A DNA stretch of 32,626 bases from Spirochaetaceae bacterium (GTDB lineage: Bacteria; Spirochaetota; Spirochaetia; DSM-27196; SLAA01), in contig PWQX01000136.1 in the NCBI GenBank assembly GCA_003556605.1, positions 1 to 32,626 of the forward strand. Reading direction: 5' to 3'. The notes below the pieces were generated by a model. The model was not told where the DNA came from. It ran no database searches and saw only the letters and a program-made list of their open reading frames with translations. The position numbers and the translations under genes are program-made. Positions 8,437 to 17,039 of this stretch are shown piece after piece. Numbering within the stretch: position 1 is the first letter of the stretch; every line of letters starts with the position of its first letter.

Positions 8437-8805
8437 TCACCGGCGCCTATCCGCCGGAGCGGCCTCATAGAATGCCAATACGTTGTCCAGCGGCGTATCC
8501 GGTTGTGTGTGATGCGATGGAGACATAATGTAACCGCCGTCCTTGCCGACCACGTCCACTAGAACGAAACGCGGCATCAAGTCCCTACTAGACCCGCAGC
8601 AGTGGTGGGTCACCTTGGCACCGTAACTGTGCACTATGTCGAAGAACTCTTTCTTGCGCGGTGCAAAGATCGAATCAAACGACCGCGGCCAGATGAGCAG
8701 CCCCCGTTGAGTACCGAAGTCGTCGCCGCAGAGCACCGCATCGATCGCACCTCCGCCGGCACGGAGGATTCGCTCAACGTATTCCATATAGAAGCGATGC
8801 CGCAC
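8437..8805 (-). pseudogene. Remnant of a uroporphyrinogen-decarboxylase-family methyltransferase
   Basis: This frame encodes only the last part of a URO-D superfamily protein. It includes RFYMEYVERIL, GDDFGTQRGLLIWP, the HSYGAKVTHHCCGSSRDLMP segment, and then abruptly the C-terminal motif GKDGGYIMSPSHHTQPDTPLDNVLAFYEA. In intact relatives about 55-65 residues, including the WGGVDTQ-like strand, separate the last two segments, so an in-frame internal deletion is evident. The N-terminal half is missing too: the frame meets a stop about 30 bases before its first start codon. Members of this group include enzymes that move methyl groups to or from corrinoids (the MtaA/MtbA type). A fragment of such a gene next to the pterin-binding methyltransferase downstream suggests that a demethylation system once stood here. 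Confidence 0.75.
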
Positions 8806-9160
8806 CTGCGACAGTCACATTCTCGGCCATGACGCCCTGCCGGTCAACCGTTGCTCCGGTAGACCGGGCCGTCGGCGGTCATACGAACCTCAAGCTACTC
8901 GACCACAACTGCGGGGCGCCTAATCGCACGCGCGGTTCGCCAGTCCCTGTCTTGACCCCGTTTATCGGCAACCACTTGGCAGTCTCGTTCGCTTCAGCAT
9001 TGACTGAAGCGAAGCTTGTGGTGAGTATGCGGCTGACCGCGTGGTGTTCCGGGAGTTAACCGGTACACCTTCAGCTCGCGGAGCTTGCGGGCGTGTCGAG
9101 GCGCTAACGCTCGCACCGGCGGATACTTGCGCGAGCCCCGCGCCACAAGCTTCGGTTCAG
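8806..9160. other. Gene-free stretch downstream of the remnant
   Basis: I see no intact gene. The minus strand should hold the N-terminal half of the URO-D gene but is full of stops and not recognisable. A strong inverted repeat at 8988-9013 and a small hairpin (AGCTC-GCG-GAGCT near 9073-9085) are present. Confidence 0.4.
8988..9013. repeat. Perfect 10-bp inverted repeat
   Basis: TTCGCTTCAG (8988-8997) and CTGAAGCGAA (9004-9013) pair perfectly around CATTGA. Partial outer pairing (ACCAC near 8971 with GTGGT near 9018) lengthens it. No T-run makes it a typical terminator. It lies in decayed DNA and could be the end of a lost element. Confidence 0.6.
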
Positions 9161-9189
9161 TTCACAAGAAAGTGACAAAATCGTAAAAT
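9161..9189 (+). promoter_or_regulatory. Promoter of the one-carbon operon
   Basis: TTCACA (9161-9166) and TAAAAT (9184-9189) are 17 bases apart in an AT-rich pocket, about 85 bases before the first gene. The predicted leader runs from about 9196 to 9275; I recognise no known riboswitch in it. Confidence 0.55.
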
Positions 9190-9275
9190 CTGTACAAGAC
9201 GGCGCAATTAAGTGCCCTCATAATCGCCTCACACAGCATCCGCACAAAGCTGCTTCGCAGACAAAGGGGGTTAAT

Positions 9276-10298
9276 GTGTCGTCAAAAGGTTCTTTCATTA
9301 TCGTGGGCGAGAATATCCACTGTACGAGAATCCGGCTTACCTCCGGGAGGTTCGTGGAAACCCGGGACGATGGTAGCAGTGTGCTGCTTTTTCGAGAGGG
9401 CAACGACACCGGCCGTCTGCCGATTCCCCAGTTTGTAACCGAGGACGCCGGCTGGAAGAGCGGCAAAGTGCGCCATGTGGCTGTCGCCATCTACCAGGGC
9501 CTGTACGGAACGGATGCCGAGCGCGAGGCAGGAAAACGCTACCTGCAGGCAATGGCTCTCGAGCAGGAGGACAACGGCGCCTGGTTTCTGGATGTCAACG
9601 TAGACGAGTTCAGCGTTGACCGGGATGAGAGAATTAAAGCGATGGACTGGGCGACGCAGACCATCCAGGAAGTCGCCGCCATTCCGCTGAGCATAGACTC
9701 TTCGGATCCGCAGATTCTTGAGGCCGGCCTCAACGCGTGTGACGCCTCCAAGGGCAGGCCCATGGTGAACTCGGTCTCGCTCGAACGGGCTTCGTTTATC
9801 CCGATCGCAGCACAGGCGCAGGCGTGTGTTATCGCCGGAGCAACCGGCGAAGAGCGCATGCCTGACGGCGTGGAAGACCGCCTTACCAACATCGAGCAAC
9901 TGATGGAGAAGATCGGACCCGCAGGCTTCGCGTCGTCCCAGATCTTTCTTGACCCACTGGTTTATCCGGCTTCCGTGGACGTGCGCAATGCCCAGGTGGC
10001 TATAGACTCGGTCCGGGCGCTTCGCGATCGTTACGGCAGCGAGGTTCACTTTGCTCCCGGCTTGAGCAACGTTTCCTACGGGTTCCCCAAGCGCAGCGTT
10101 ATCAACCAGGTCTTCGCGCGTCTGTGCCTGGATGCGGGGTGTGATGGGGGAATTGTGGACCCGGCCCAGATCAACGATCGAGTGCTTGCCTCGATCGACT
10201 ACACCGTAGAAAGCTACCGGCTCGCGCGCGAACTGCTGCTGGGCAACGACGAGTTCGGTATGAACTACATAACCGCGATTAAGGAGGGAAGGGCGTAA
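9276..10298 (+). CDS. Pterin-binding (methyl-THF:corrinoid type) methyltransferase
   Basis: A 340-residue TIM-barrel protein of the dihydropteroate synthase/methyltetrahydrofolate methyltransferase fold (AcsE, MtgA and MetH pterin-domain group). The pterin-site strands are visible: IIVGENIHCTR (8-18), FLDVNVDEFS (104-112), IDSSDPQ (140-146), MVNSVSLE (163-170) and GLSNVSYGFPKR (262-273). It has an unusual segment at about 22-75 after the first strand. The family moves a methyl group between methyl-THF and a corrinoid protein. No corrinoid-binding protein is in the window, so the partner is unknown. Translation starts at GTG 9276, five bases after AAAGGGGG; an overlapping ATG at 9274 is out of frame. 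A biosynthetic DHPS is unlikely given the AcsE-like GLSNVS motif and the folate gene neighbours. Confidence 0.8.
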   Translation: MSSKGSFIIVGENIHCTRIRLTSGRFVETRDDGSSVLLFREGNDTGRLPIPQFVTEDAGWKSGKVRHVAVAIYQGLYGTDAEREAGKRYLQAMALEQEDNGAWFLDVNVDEFSVDRDERIKAMDWATQTIQEVAAIPLSIDSSDPQILEAGLNACDASKGRPMVNSVSLERASFIPIAAQAQACVIAGATGEERMPDGVEDRLTNIEQLMEKIGPAGFASSQIFLDPLVYPASVDVRNAQVAIDSVRALRDRYGSEVHFAPGLSNVSYGFPKRSVINQVFARLCLDAGCDGGIVDPAQINDRVLASIDYTVESYRLARELLLGNDEFGMNYITAIKEGRA

Positions 10299-10362
10299 CG
10301 GCCGGCGCGGTCATCGAGGCGGCTCCGTGCCGGTGACCATCGCTATGCTAACGAAGAATACG

Positions 10363-10382
10363 CACGCCTCGTGTAAGGCGTG
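10363..10382 (+). repeat. Hairpin between the methyltransferase and fhs
   Basis: CACGCCT (10363-10369) and AGGCGTG (10376-10382) form a perfect seven-base stem with a six-base loop, in the 126-base gap before fhs. GTTATAG follows rather than a T-run. It may be an RNA-processing or partial-attenuation site, and a secondary promoter for fhs could lie here. Confidence 0.45.
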
Positions 10383-10424
10383 GTTATAGATTGATACAAC
10401 ACCGACAGGAAAGGAAAGAAGCGT

Positions 10425-12191
10425 ATGTCAAAGCTCGATCCGACCAAAATGAAAGACTGGGAAGTTGCCGAAGCTGCGGCGGCACAGATGAAGAAAATCA
10501 GAGTTGTGGCTGAAGAACTGGGCATCCACGAGGACGAGCTGCTCCCCTACGGTCACTACGTGGGGAAGGTCGACTATCTGAACGTTCTTGAGCGTCTGAA
10601 GAGCAAGCCCGACGGCAAGTATATAGACGTTACCGCCATAACCCCAACCCCGTTGGGTGAAGGCAAAACCACCACCACGATGGGCTTGGTGGAAGGGCTC
10701 GGCAAGATCGGCAAGAAGGTAACCGGTGCAATCAGACAACCGTCGGGAGGCCCAACGTTCAATATCAAGGGTAGCGCCGCAGGCGGCGGCCTAGCGCAGT
10801 GTATCCCGCTTACCGAGTTCAGCCTCGGCCTGACCGGCGATATCGACGCAATCAGCAACGCGCACAACCTTGAGATGGTCGCACTGACCTCGCGTCTTCA
10901 GCACGAGTTCAACTACTCGGACGCCTTCCTGGAAAAACGGGGACTCAAGCGGCTGGACATCGATCCGCGCAACCCCGCAACGGGCTGGACGATCGATTTC
11001 TCGGCACAAGCACTGCGCGAGATCATCATCGGGATCGGCGGCAAGATGGACGGGTTCATGATGAAAAGCGGTTTCCAGATAACCGTCTCTTCGGAGGTCA
11101 TGGCGATACTCGCAGTTGCAAGAGATCTTGCCGACATGCGGGCACGTTTAGGCCGCATGGTGATTGGCTACACGAAGAAAGGCCTACCCGTAACAGCTGA
11201 TGATTTGGAAGTCGGCGGCGCGATGGCCGCATTGATGCACAAGGCGATCAACCCCAACCTACTGCAGACTATTGAAGGGCAACCGGTATTCGTGCACGCC
11301 GGGCCTTTCGCCAACATTGCTATCGGCCAATCGTCGATTGTGGCCGATCGTCTGGCACTCAAGTTAGCCGACTATCACGTGACCGAAAGCGGCTTTGGCG
11401 CGGATATCGGATTCGAGAAGTTCTGGAACCTCAAATGCCGCTTCTCGGGGCTGGTGCCTGACGCAGCAGTGATTGTCTGTACCGTACGCGCGCTCAAGAT
11501 GCACGGTGGTGCAGCAAAGGTCACACCCGGCAGCCCTCTGGCAGCGGAGTACAAAGAACCCAATCCCGCACTCGTAGAGGCCGGAACTGCTAATTTGATT
11601 GCGCACATTGAAACCGTCAATAAGAGCGGTATCCAGCCGGTGGTGTGCATCAACCACTTCGATACCGATTCCGAAGATGAGCTGCGCATTGTGCGAGACG
11701 CTGCTGAAGCTGCCGGAGCACGGGTCGCCGTAAGCAAGCACTGGGCGCTGGGCGGTGAGGGAGCTGGTGAACTGGCAGAAGCCGTTGCGGAGGCGTGCGA
11801 AACAGAACCCTCGTTCGACTATCTCTACTCGCTTGACACCGGAACCAAGGAGCGGATCGAGTTGGTGGCTACCGAGGTATACGGGGCCGACGGTGTCAGC
11901 TACACCCCCGAAGCCGAACAGAAGATCGCTACCTTGGCCGAGGACCCCGATCTGGCGCAGCTGGGTACCTGCATGGTCAAAACCCACTTGAGCCTGAGCC
12001 ACGATCCCGGTGCAAAAGGCAGGCCGAAGGGATGGGTCTTGCCGATTCGCGACGTGTTGGTCTACCGGGGCGCCGGCTTTCTGGTGCCGGTGGGGGGCGA
12101 CGTCAAGCTGATGCCGGGCACTTCCTCCGATCCGTCGTTCAGGCGGATAGACGTGGATGCGGCTACCGGCCGGGTGCACGGCCTCTTTTGA
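10425..12191 (+). CDS. fhs: Formate-tetrahydrofolate ligase
   Basis: A 588-residue cytoplasmic enzyme that makes 10-formyl-THF from formate, THF and ATP, or runs in reverse to yield ATP. The phosphate loop [11 protein letters not shown] is at 74-84. The first family signature is recognisable as [17 protein letters not shown]...TGD (about 108-138), and [14 protein letters not shown] follows. It is about 30 residues longer than the roughly 557-residue clostridial enzyme, mostly from an N-terminal extension ([18 protein letters not shown]...) shared, as I recall, by other long-form homologues. A purine-rich site (AGGAAAGGAAAG) precedes ATG 10425. It is followed 17 bases later by metF, in a one-carbon operon. 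folD, which would link the two, is not in the window. Confidence 0.97.
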   Translation: MSKLDPTKMKDWEVAEAAAAQMKKIRVVAEELGIHEDELLPYGHYVGKVDYLNVLERLKSKPDGKYIDVTAITPTPLGEGKTTTTMGLVEGLGKIGKKVTGAIRQPSGGPTFNIKGSAAGGGLAQCIPLTEFSLGLTGDIDAISNAHNLEMVALTSRLQHEFNYSDAFLEKRGLKRLDIDPRNPATGWTIDFSAQALREIIIGIGGKMDGFMMKSGFQITVSSEVMAILAVARDLADMRARLGRMVIGYTKKGLPVTADDLEVGGAMAALMHKAINPNLLQTIEGQPVFVHAGPFANIAIGQSSIVADRLALKLADYHVTESGFGADIGFEKFWNLKCRFSGLVPDAAVIVCTVRALKMHGGAAKVTPGSPLAAEYKEPNPALVEAGTANLIAHIETVNKSGIQPVVCINHFDTDSEDELRIVRDAAEAAGARVAVSKHWALGGEGAGELAEAVAEACETEPSFDYLYSLDTGTKERIELVATEVYGADGVSYTPEAEQKIATLAEDPDLAQLGTCMVKTHLSLSHDPGAKGRPKGWVLPIRDVLVYRGAGFLVPVGGDVKLMPGTSSDPSFRRIDVDAATGRVHGLF

Positions 12192-12208
12192 GCCGGAGGG
12201 AACAGCAG

Positions 12209-13006
12209 ATGAAACAACATCACCTGACACCCGGATATCACGTAGAGATTCTGCCGCCCAAGCAGGAGACCGAAAAGCTGTATGAGGATCTCGACCGGTT
12301 CGCGAATAGGTTCAACCGGGTAATGGAAAGCGGCGATTGCGCGTGCATCACCGACAACGCGATGGGGAACCTTGCGTTTCAAGGTACCGAAGTGATCGAA
12401 GAACTGGAGCTGCAGGTCGTTGAGGATCAGGTAATGATTCACCTGAACACGTTTCACACCAAGAAGGACCTGCACCGAATCCTCGACTCGTGCCGAGCGC
12501 TCCACATCCGCCGGCTTCTGGTTGTCACCGGGGACGGCTCGGACCGGCTGCCCCGCCTGACGCCGGCTGAGGTTGGAGCCGAGGGCGTCGCGGCGGTTAC
12601 ATCGGTTGAGCTGTTACGCTACATTGAGCATACCTATCCCGGCGACTTCGACCTCGGCGTTGCGTTCAATCCCTACGAACCGGAGGACTATGAGTTCGCT
12701 AAGCTGGCGCGTAAGCTCGACGCCGGAGCGACCTTCGTAATAACGCAACCGGTAATCGAACGCCATCCGGTGGTCGACAAACTCATCACCTCGTATCCGG
12801 AACTGCCGGTGGTGGTGGAAGCGTGGATGAGTAAAAAGCTGCACTTACTCTCCGAGGCGGTTGGGTACGAGATTCCCGAGGATACCCCCTACGAGCCAAT
12901 CGAAAATCTGAAAGCGCTGCACCGAAATTACCCGGAATCCGAGGTGTATTTGTCGATTCTGGGCTTTAAGACGCAGTACGGTCTGCTGCAGGAACTCCGC
13001 AACTAG
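12209..13006 (+). CDS. MetF-type methylenetetrahydrofolate reductase (short form)
   Basis: A 265-residue flavin TIM barrel of the methylenetetrahydrofolate reductase family, divergent from E. coli MetF. The key catalytic positions appear to be kept: Glu13 in VEILPPK (like Glu28), Asp109 in VTGDG (like Asp120 of the GD motif) and Gln180 in FVITQP (like Gln183). It would interconvert 5,10-methylene-THF and 5-methyl-THF. GGAGGG lies eight bases before ATG 12209. The next two genes, 11 bases on, are etfB and etfA, so this reductase may exchange electrons with the electron-transferring flavoprotein rather than directly with NAD(P)H. A second reductase domain of the usual type is fused to a methyltransferase at 17930-19837. 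Confidence 0.85.
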   Translation: MKQHHLTPGYHVEILPPKQETEKLYEDLDRFANRFNRVMESGDCACITDNAMGNLAFQGTEVIEELELQVVEDQVMIHLNTFHTKKDLHRILDSCRALHIRRLLVVTGDGSDRLPRLTPAEVGAEGVAAVTSVELLRYIEHTYPGDFDLGVAFNPYEPEDYEFAKLARKLDAGATFVITQPVIERHPVVDKLITSYPELPVVVEAWMSKKLHLLSEAVGYEIPEDTPYEPIENLKALHRNYPESEVYLSILGFKTQYGLLQELRN

Positions 13007-13017
13007 AGGAAACAACA

Positions 13018-13806
13018 ATGAGGACAGTGGTTTGCGTAAAGCAGGTGCCGGGCACACACGATGCGAAAATCGATCCGGATACCAAGCGCATAATCCGTGA
13101 AGGTATTAAGGTCGTGATCAACCCCTTTGACACCTACGCCCTGGAGGCGGCGGTACAAATAAGGGAGCGAATCGGCGGCGAAGTGATCTGTCTGACAATG
13201 GGACCCCCGCGCGCGGTAACGGTGTTGCGTGAGGGAATAACTGTGGGCGCGGACCGCGGCATTCTGCTCAGCGATCGTGCATTCGGCGGCTCCGATACAT
13301 GGGCGACCAGTTACGCACTGGCGAAGGCGATTCGTAAGATCGGTGACGTCGACCTCGTGATCTGCGGCAAACAGGCGATCGATGGTGATACCGCGCAGGT
13401 TGGCCCCGGAATCGCCGCACACCTCTCGTGGCCGCAGGCAACCTACGTTATGGACATCGACGAAATAGCCAATGGTTCACTGATCGCCAAGCGCCTGCAC
13501 GAGGACGGGTGGGATCTCTGTTCACTGCGCCTGCCTGCGGTGATCACTGTTGTCAAAGATATCAATCAGCCGAGAGTTCCAACCCTGAAGGGGCGTCTCG
13601 CCGCCGAGCAGCAGGAAATACCGGTTTGGAAGGCCGAGGATATCGGCGCCGCTCCGGAGCGCATCGGTCTGGACGCGTCCCCTACCCGGGTTGTCCAAAC
13701 CAACCCTCCGGCCGCACGCAAAAATGAAGGCCTGCGCTTGGACGGGACGGTTGAGCAGAACGTCGCTAGACTGGTGCAGGAGCTGCGGCGGCGTAGCCTC
13801 GTGTAA
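13018..13806 (+). CDS. etfB: Electron transfer flavoprotein, beta subunit
   Basis: A 262-residue ETF beta subunit, starting MRTVVCVKQVPGTHDAKIDP and carrying INPFDTYALEAA, LTMGPPRA and CGKQAIDGDTAQVGPGIAAHL. These resemble the anaerobe/clostridial-type EtfB more than the mitochondrial housekeeping type. This is the group that includes the electron-bifurcating ETFs; bifurcation itself cannot be read from sequence alone. AGAGGA precedes ATG 13018. It sits between metF and etfA with gaps of 11 and 13 bases, so all three are probably co-translated. No acyl-CoA dehydrogenase, the usual ETF partner, is nearby, which points to MetF or an unseen dehydrogenase. Confidence 0.95.
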   Translation: MRTVVCVKQVPGTHDAKIDPDTKRIIREGIKVVINPFDTYALEAAVQIRERIGGEVICLTMGPPRAVTVLREGITVGADRGILLSDRAFGGSDTWATSYALAKAIRKIGDVDLVICGKQAIDGDTAQVGPGIAAHLSWPQATYVMDIDEIANGSLIAKRLHEDGWDLCSLRLPAVITVVKDINQPRVPTLKGRLAAEQQEIPVWKAEDIGAAPERIGLDASPTRVVQTNPPAARKNEGLRLDGTVEQNVARLVQELRRRSLV

Positions 13807-13819
13807 GGAGTACCACGGG

Positions 13820-14836
13820 ATGATAGCAAATACTTCCGAAGCCCGCGCAGCATACCGCAACGTCTGGGTCGTTGCAGAGGTTCTCGGCGGGGAGATCCAG
13901 AAGGTGACCTATGAGCTTCTCGGAGCGGCTCGCCATCTCGCCGACACGCGTGAATCCGAACTCTGGTGCGTGGTTGCCGGCCATGGTGTGGACTCGCAAA
14001 TCGACACGCTGTTTCACGGAGGCGCCGATGTCGCGATGGTAATCGACGACCCGAGTTTTGTGAACTTCGTTGATGAGGACCAGGCAGCCGTTCTTGCCCG
14101 CCTTGTTAGAACGCACAAGCCGGAGATCGTGCTGTGCGGCGCCACCACCCGCGGGCGCGCCCTGATTCCCCGCGTTGCGGTAGTAGCGAATTGCGGTCTT
14201 ACCGCAGACTGCACCGGTTTGACCATCGATCCGGAGACCGGAGACCTGCTGCAGACCCGACCTGCGTTCGGTGGCAATATCATGGCGACGATTCGCTGCT
14301 CGGACCACCGCCCGCAGATGGCCACTGTGCGTCCGCGCGTTATGAACGCCCTGGAACCCGATACCACCCGCACCGGTCGAGTAATAGCCGAAAAGCTGCT
14401 GCCCGGCGAGATCAGCGGCCTGAAGACGGTGCTGGAGCTGTTCCAGGATGTGGAGAACCCCGTTAATCTCTCCGATGCCCGGTTTATTATAGCGGGCGGC
14501 CGCGGGCTGAAGGGCCCGGACGGTTTCAAGATGCTGAAGGCGCTTGCCGAACGGGTAAACGGTGCTGTAGGGGCGAGCCGTGCGGCGGTCGATTCCGGTT
14601 GGGTTCCCTACTACCATCAGGTGGGACAAACGGGACAGACCGTCCAGGCGACGGTTTACTTTGCCTGCGGTATATCGGGGCAGATTCAACACCTCGTCGG
14701 CATGCAGTCTTGCGATTTCATTGTCGCAATCGATAAGAACCCGGATACGCCTCTGATGCAGCTTGCCGATGTTTCGATCGTGGGAGACCTGTTCGAGGTC
14801 ATCCCGCAACTCATCAGAGAGCTTCCAAAGACCTGA
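13820..14836 (+). CDS. etfA: Electron transfer flavoprotein, alpha subunit
   Basis: A 338-residue FAD-binding alpha subunit. The C-terminal FAD domain is complete: IAGGRGLKGPDGF, GASRAAVDSGWVPYYHQVGQTG, YFACGISGQIQHLVGMQ and FIVAIDKNPDTPLMQLADVSIVGD. The N-terminal domain (VWVVAEVLGGEIQKVTYELLGAARHLAD) is also typical. TAAGGAG overlaps the etfB stop codon nine bases before ATG 13820, so translation is coupled to etfB. There is no extra ferredoxin-like cluster domain. With etfB it forms a heterodimer carrying electrons between a flavoenzyme and the respiratory chain or a ferredoxin/NAD pool. The neighbours suggest folate methyl oxidation or reduction. Confidence 0.95.
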   Translation: MIANTSEARAAYRNVWVVAEVLGGEIQKVTYELLGAARHLADTRESELWCVVAGHGVDSQIDTLFHGGADVAMVIDDPSFVNFVDEDQAAVLARLVRTHKPEIVLCGATTRGRALIPRVAVVANCGLTADCTGLTIDPETGDLLQTRPAFGGNIMATIRCSDHRPQMATVRPRVMNALEPDTTRTGRVIAEKLLPGEISGLKTVLELFQDVENPVNLSDARFIIAGGRGLKGPDGFKMLKALAERVNGAVGASRAAVDSGWVPYYHQVGQTGQTVQATVYFACGISGQIQHLVGMQSCDFIVAIDKNPDTPLMQLADVSIVGDLFEVIPQLIRELPKT

Positions 14837-14859
14837 GCGTATCATTGGGGGGAAGCTGA

Positions 14860-16929
14860 TTGTCGGTTTCAATCGGAGTTGATACAGGCGGCACGTATAC
14901 GGACGCCGTGCTGTTTGATAGTACACAAGGTGTGCTGCGCAGCGCAAAGGCCTTGACTACCCGCCACGATCTCGCGCTCGGTATCCGTGAAGTAATCGGT
15001 GCGGTGCTCAACGTGCCGGGCAGGCGCGTGTCGTTTGTCTCGGTATCGACCACCCTGGCGACCAATGCACTTGCTGAGCGCAAAGGCGCGCCGATCTGTA
15101 TTCTGCTGCTCGGATACCCGGACCGCGCCCTGCACCACACGATTGTGCAACAGGGCTTCGGCACAGACCCGGTTTTGCGGCTGCAGGGCGGCCACACCGT
15201 AGACGGCGATGAGCAGCAGCCGCTGGACCTTGAAAGTGTTCGGCGCGCCGCAAAGGAGTATGCCGGGCGTGTCAGGGCGTTCGCGGTCTCCGGTTACTTC
15301 AGCGTCCGCAATCCCACCCACGAGAACACTGTGCGCGAGATGCTTACCGAGCTGACCGGCCACCCGATAAGCTGTGGGCACGAATTGAGCTCTCGGCTTC
15401 ATGCAGGCCGGCGTGCAATGACTACCGCCTGGAATGCACGCCTTCTTCCCTTGCTGAGCGAGCTGGTTGCCGCTGTCCGCAGGGTCATGACCGATCAGGG
15501 CCTGAGCTGTCCATTGCTGATTGTCAAAGGCGATGGGTCTCTGCTCTCGGCCGAGACCGCCCCGCTTTATGCCGTTCAAACCATACTCTCCGGTCCGGCA
15601 GCGAGCGTTGTCGGCGCGCGCTATCTGAGCGGGCTGAACGATTGCTGCGTGGTAGACATCGGCGGTACCACGACGGACATCGCCTTTGTGCGATCGGGGC
15701 GGCCGGTCGTGAGTCCTGACGGCGCGCGCGTCGGCGGCCTGCGCACCATGACAAAAGCCGTTCGGATGCATACCTTTGCGCTCGGCGGCGATAGCATTGT
15801 GACGCTCAGCGGCGACGGGCGTATCACCTTCGGCCCGATGCGCGTTGTTCCGGTGAGTCTCGCGCTGCACCGGCACACCGAAGCGCTCGCAGAACTGGAG
15901 CACAACGCCGGGGCGGCCCGTACCGCAGACCTGGACGGCGACAGCACGGCTCTGTACATGGTTTCGGCGTCACACGATATCTGGGCACCGGAGCGCTCTA
16001 ACGCTGCCGCCAAGCTCTCGCCTTCACAGCTTCAGCTTGTCCGGACCATTAGCGGGGGTGTGGTCACTCGATCCAGATTGCTCGCGGAGACAGCGTCGGT
16101 CTATCGCCTAGCCCGCGATTTGAAGCGGCTGGTACAGCGCGAAATACTCATACGCTCGGGGTTCACGCCGTCGGACGCGGCACACATTCTAGGGTACCAG
16201 CGATCGTGGAATCGCGCTGCTGCGGTGCTCGCGGCAGTCTGTCTCTACTACCAGGCGCGCACCCGAGCTCCGGGCCTCTTTAAGGACGTGCCCGAAGAGA
16301 GTCACGAAGCGATCGCCCGGACTGTAGCCTTGCGCGTACACGCTGCGTTTGTTTCCGCATCCGCCCGGGCGATTGTTGCCGCAACCCTCTGCGAGACCAC
16401 CGGAGCCGACATCGCCCCGGACGCTCCGGTGTCGCGCGCACTCGTGGATGCCGCCGTACAGCCTGATGATTGGCCCGGCTTGAGCAGCCTCCTGCTGCAG
16501 CCCACCCTCGCGCTCAAGACACCTCTCGTTGCCGTCGGCGCACCGGCAGGCTGCTACTACCGGGAAGCTGCAGGGTTGCTGCACGCCCAGGCGCTGGTTC
16601 CCCAGCACAGCGAGGTGGCGCATGCGATTGGAGCGGTGGTTGGAGAGGTCAGCACTACGGTGACCCTTCGGATAACCCCGCTCAACGGGGGGGAGGTTTT
16701 TCGCCTGCACACGCCAAGCGGAACTGAAGACTATGCATCACTCAAGGACGCGGAGACCCAAGCAGCGGCGCGCGCTCGAGTACTGGTAGAGGATCGGGCT
16801 CGAATGAACGGGGCTGCAACGTGCGAGGTCAACGTTTGCGGAGAACGGGTCACGAGTATGGTTGCCGAAGGACAGATGCTTATTGAATCATTGATATCTG
16901 CCGAGGCGATAGGACGTCCGCAGGCGTAA
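14860..16929 (+). CDS. Hydantoinase/oxoprolinase (HyuA) family protein
   Basis: A 689-residue protein of the ASKHA-fold hydantoinase A/oxoprolinase family. The N-terminal phosphate motif is IGVDTGGTYTDAVLFD (5-20), a linker carries STTLATNAL, KGDGSLLS and ILSGPAASVVGA are at about 223-253, and the second nucleotide motif is VVDIGGTTTDIAFV (264-277), followed by HTFALGGDSIV. Family members use ATP to open lactam rings, such as N-methylhydantoin or 5-oxoproline, usually with a HyuB partner. No hyuB is present here, so the role is unknown. The start is TTG 14860, after a GGGGGGAAG ribosome-binding site, 23 bases behind etfA. Its place in a one-carbon operon suggests either an N-methyl substrate (N-methylhydantoin would yield sarcosine) or ATP-driven activation of a partner protein. 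Confidence 0.82.
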   Translation: MSVSIGVDTGGTYTDAVLFDSTQGVLRSAKALTTRHDLALGIREVIGAVLNVPGRRVSFVSVSTTLATNALAERKGAPICILLLGYPDRALHHTIVQQGFGTDPVLRLQGGHTVDGDEQQPLDLESVRRAAKEYAGRVRAFAVSGYFSVRNPTHENTVREMLTELTGHPISCGHELSSRLHAGRRAMTTAWNARLLPLLSELVAAVRRVMTDQGLSCPLLIVKGDGSLLSAETAPLYAVQTILSGPAASVVGARYLSGLNDCCVVDIGGTTTDIAFVRSGRPVVSPDGARVGGLRTMTKAVRMHTFALGGDSIVTLSGDGRITFGPMRVVPVSLALHRHTEALAELEHNAGAARTADLDGDSTALYMVSASHDIWAPERSNAAAKLSPSQLQLVRTISGGVVTRSRLLAETASVYRLARDLKRLVQREILIRSGFTPSDAAHILGYQRSWNRAAAVLAAVCLYYQARTRAPGLFKDVPEESHEAIARTVALRVHAAFVSASARAIVAATLCETTGADIAPDAPVSRALVDAAVQPDDWPGLSSLLLQPTLALKTPLVAVGAPAGCYYREAAGLLHAQALVPQHSEVAHAIGAVVGEVSTTVTLRITPLNGGEVFRLHTPSGTEDYASLKDAETQAAARARVLVEDRARMNGAATCEVNVCGERVTSMVAEGQMLIESLISAEAIGRPQA

Positions 16930-17039
16930 CGTGGTTTGCACGGCATGGGCGGCGCAAGCGCTTCGCGCTTCCGGTCGGGCACGGCGCTGCAATGTGAGCC
17001 GCAGATACCCCCCCCGCGCTCGGCGGTTGTGCCGCGCCC
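16930..17039. terminator. Meeting point of two convergent operons
   Basis: The two large operons end here, 110 bases apart. AAGCGC (16956-16961) and GCGCTT (16965-16970) form a six-base stem with a TTC loop, and a C8 run follows at 17009-17016. No clear intrinsic terminator with a T-run is seen on either strand, so termination may be Rho-dependent or lie within the hairpin. Confidence 0.35.

Noticed and set aside
9190-9275. THF or cobalamin riboswitch before the one-carbon operon
   Set aside because: The leader is too short and has no recognisable conserved box.
11364-12230. A 288-codon minus-strand frame opposite formate-THF ligase
   Set aside because: It is a shadow of a strongly conserved enzyme gene.
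13766-14947. A 393-codon minus-strand frame opposite etfA
   Set aside because: etfA on the plus strand carries the full FAD-binding motifs; the minus frame is a shadow produced by codon bias.
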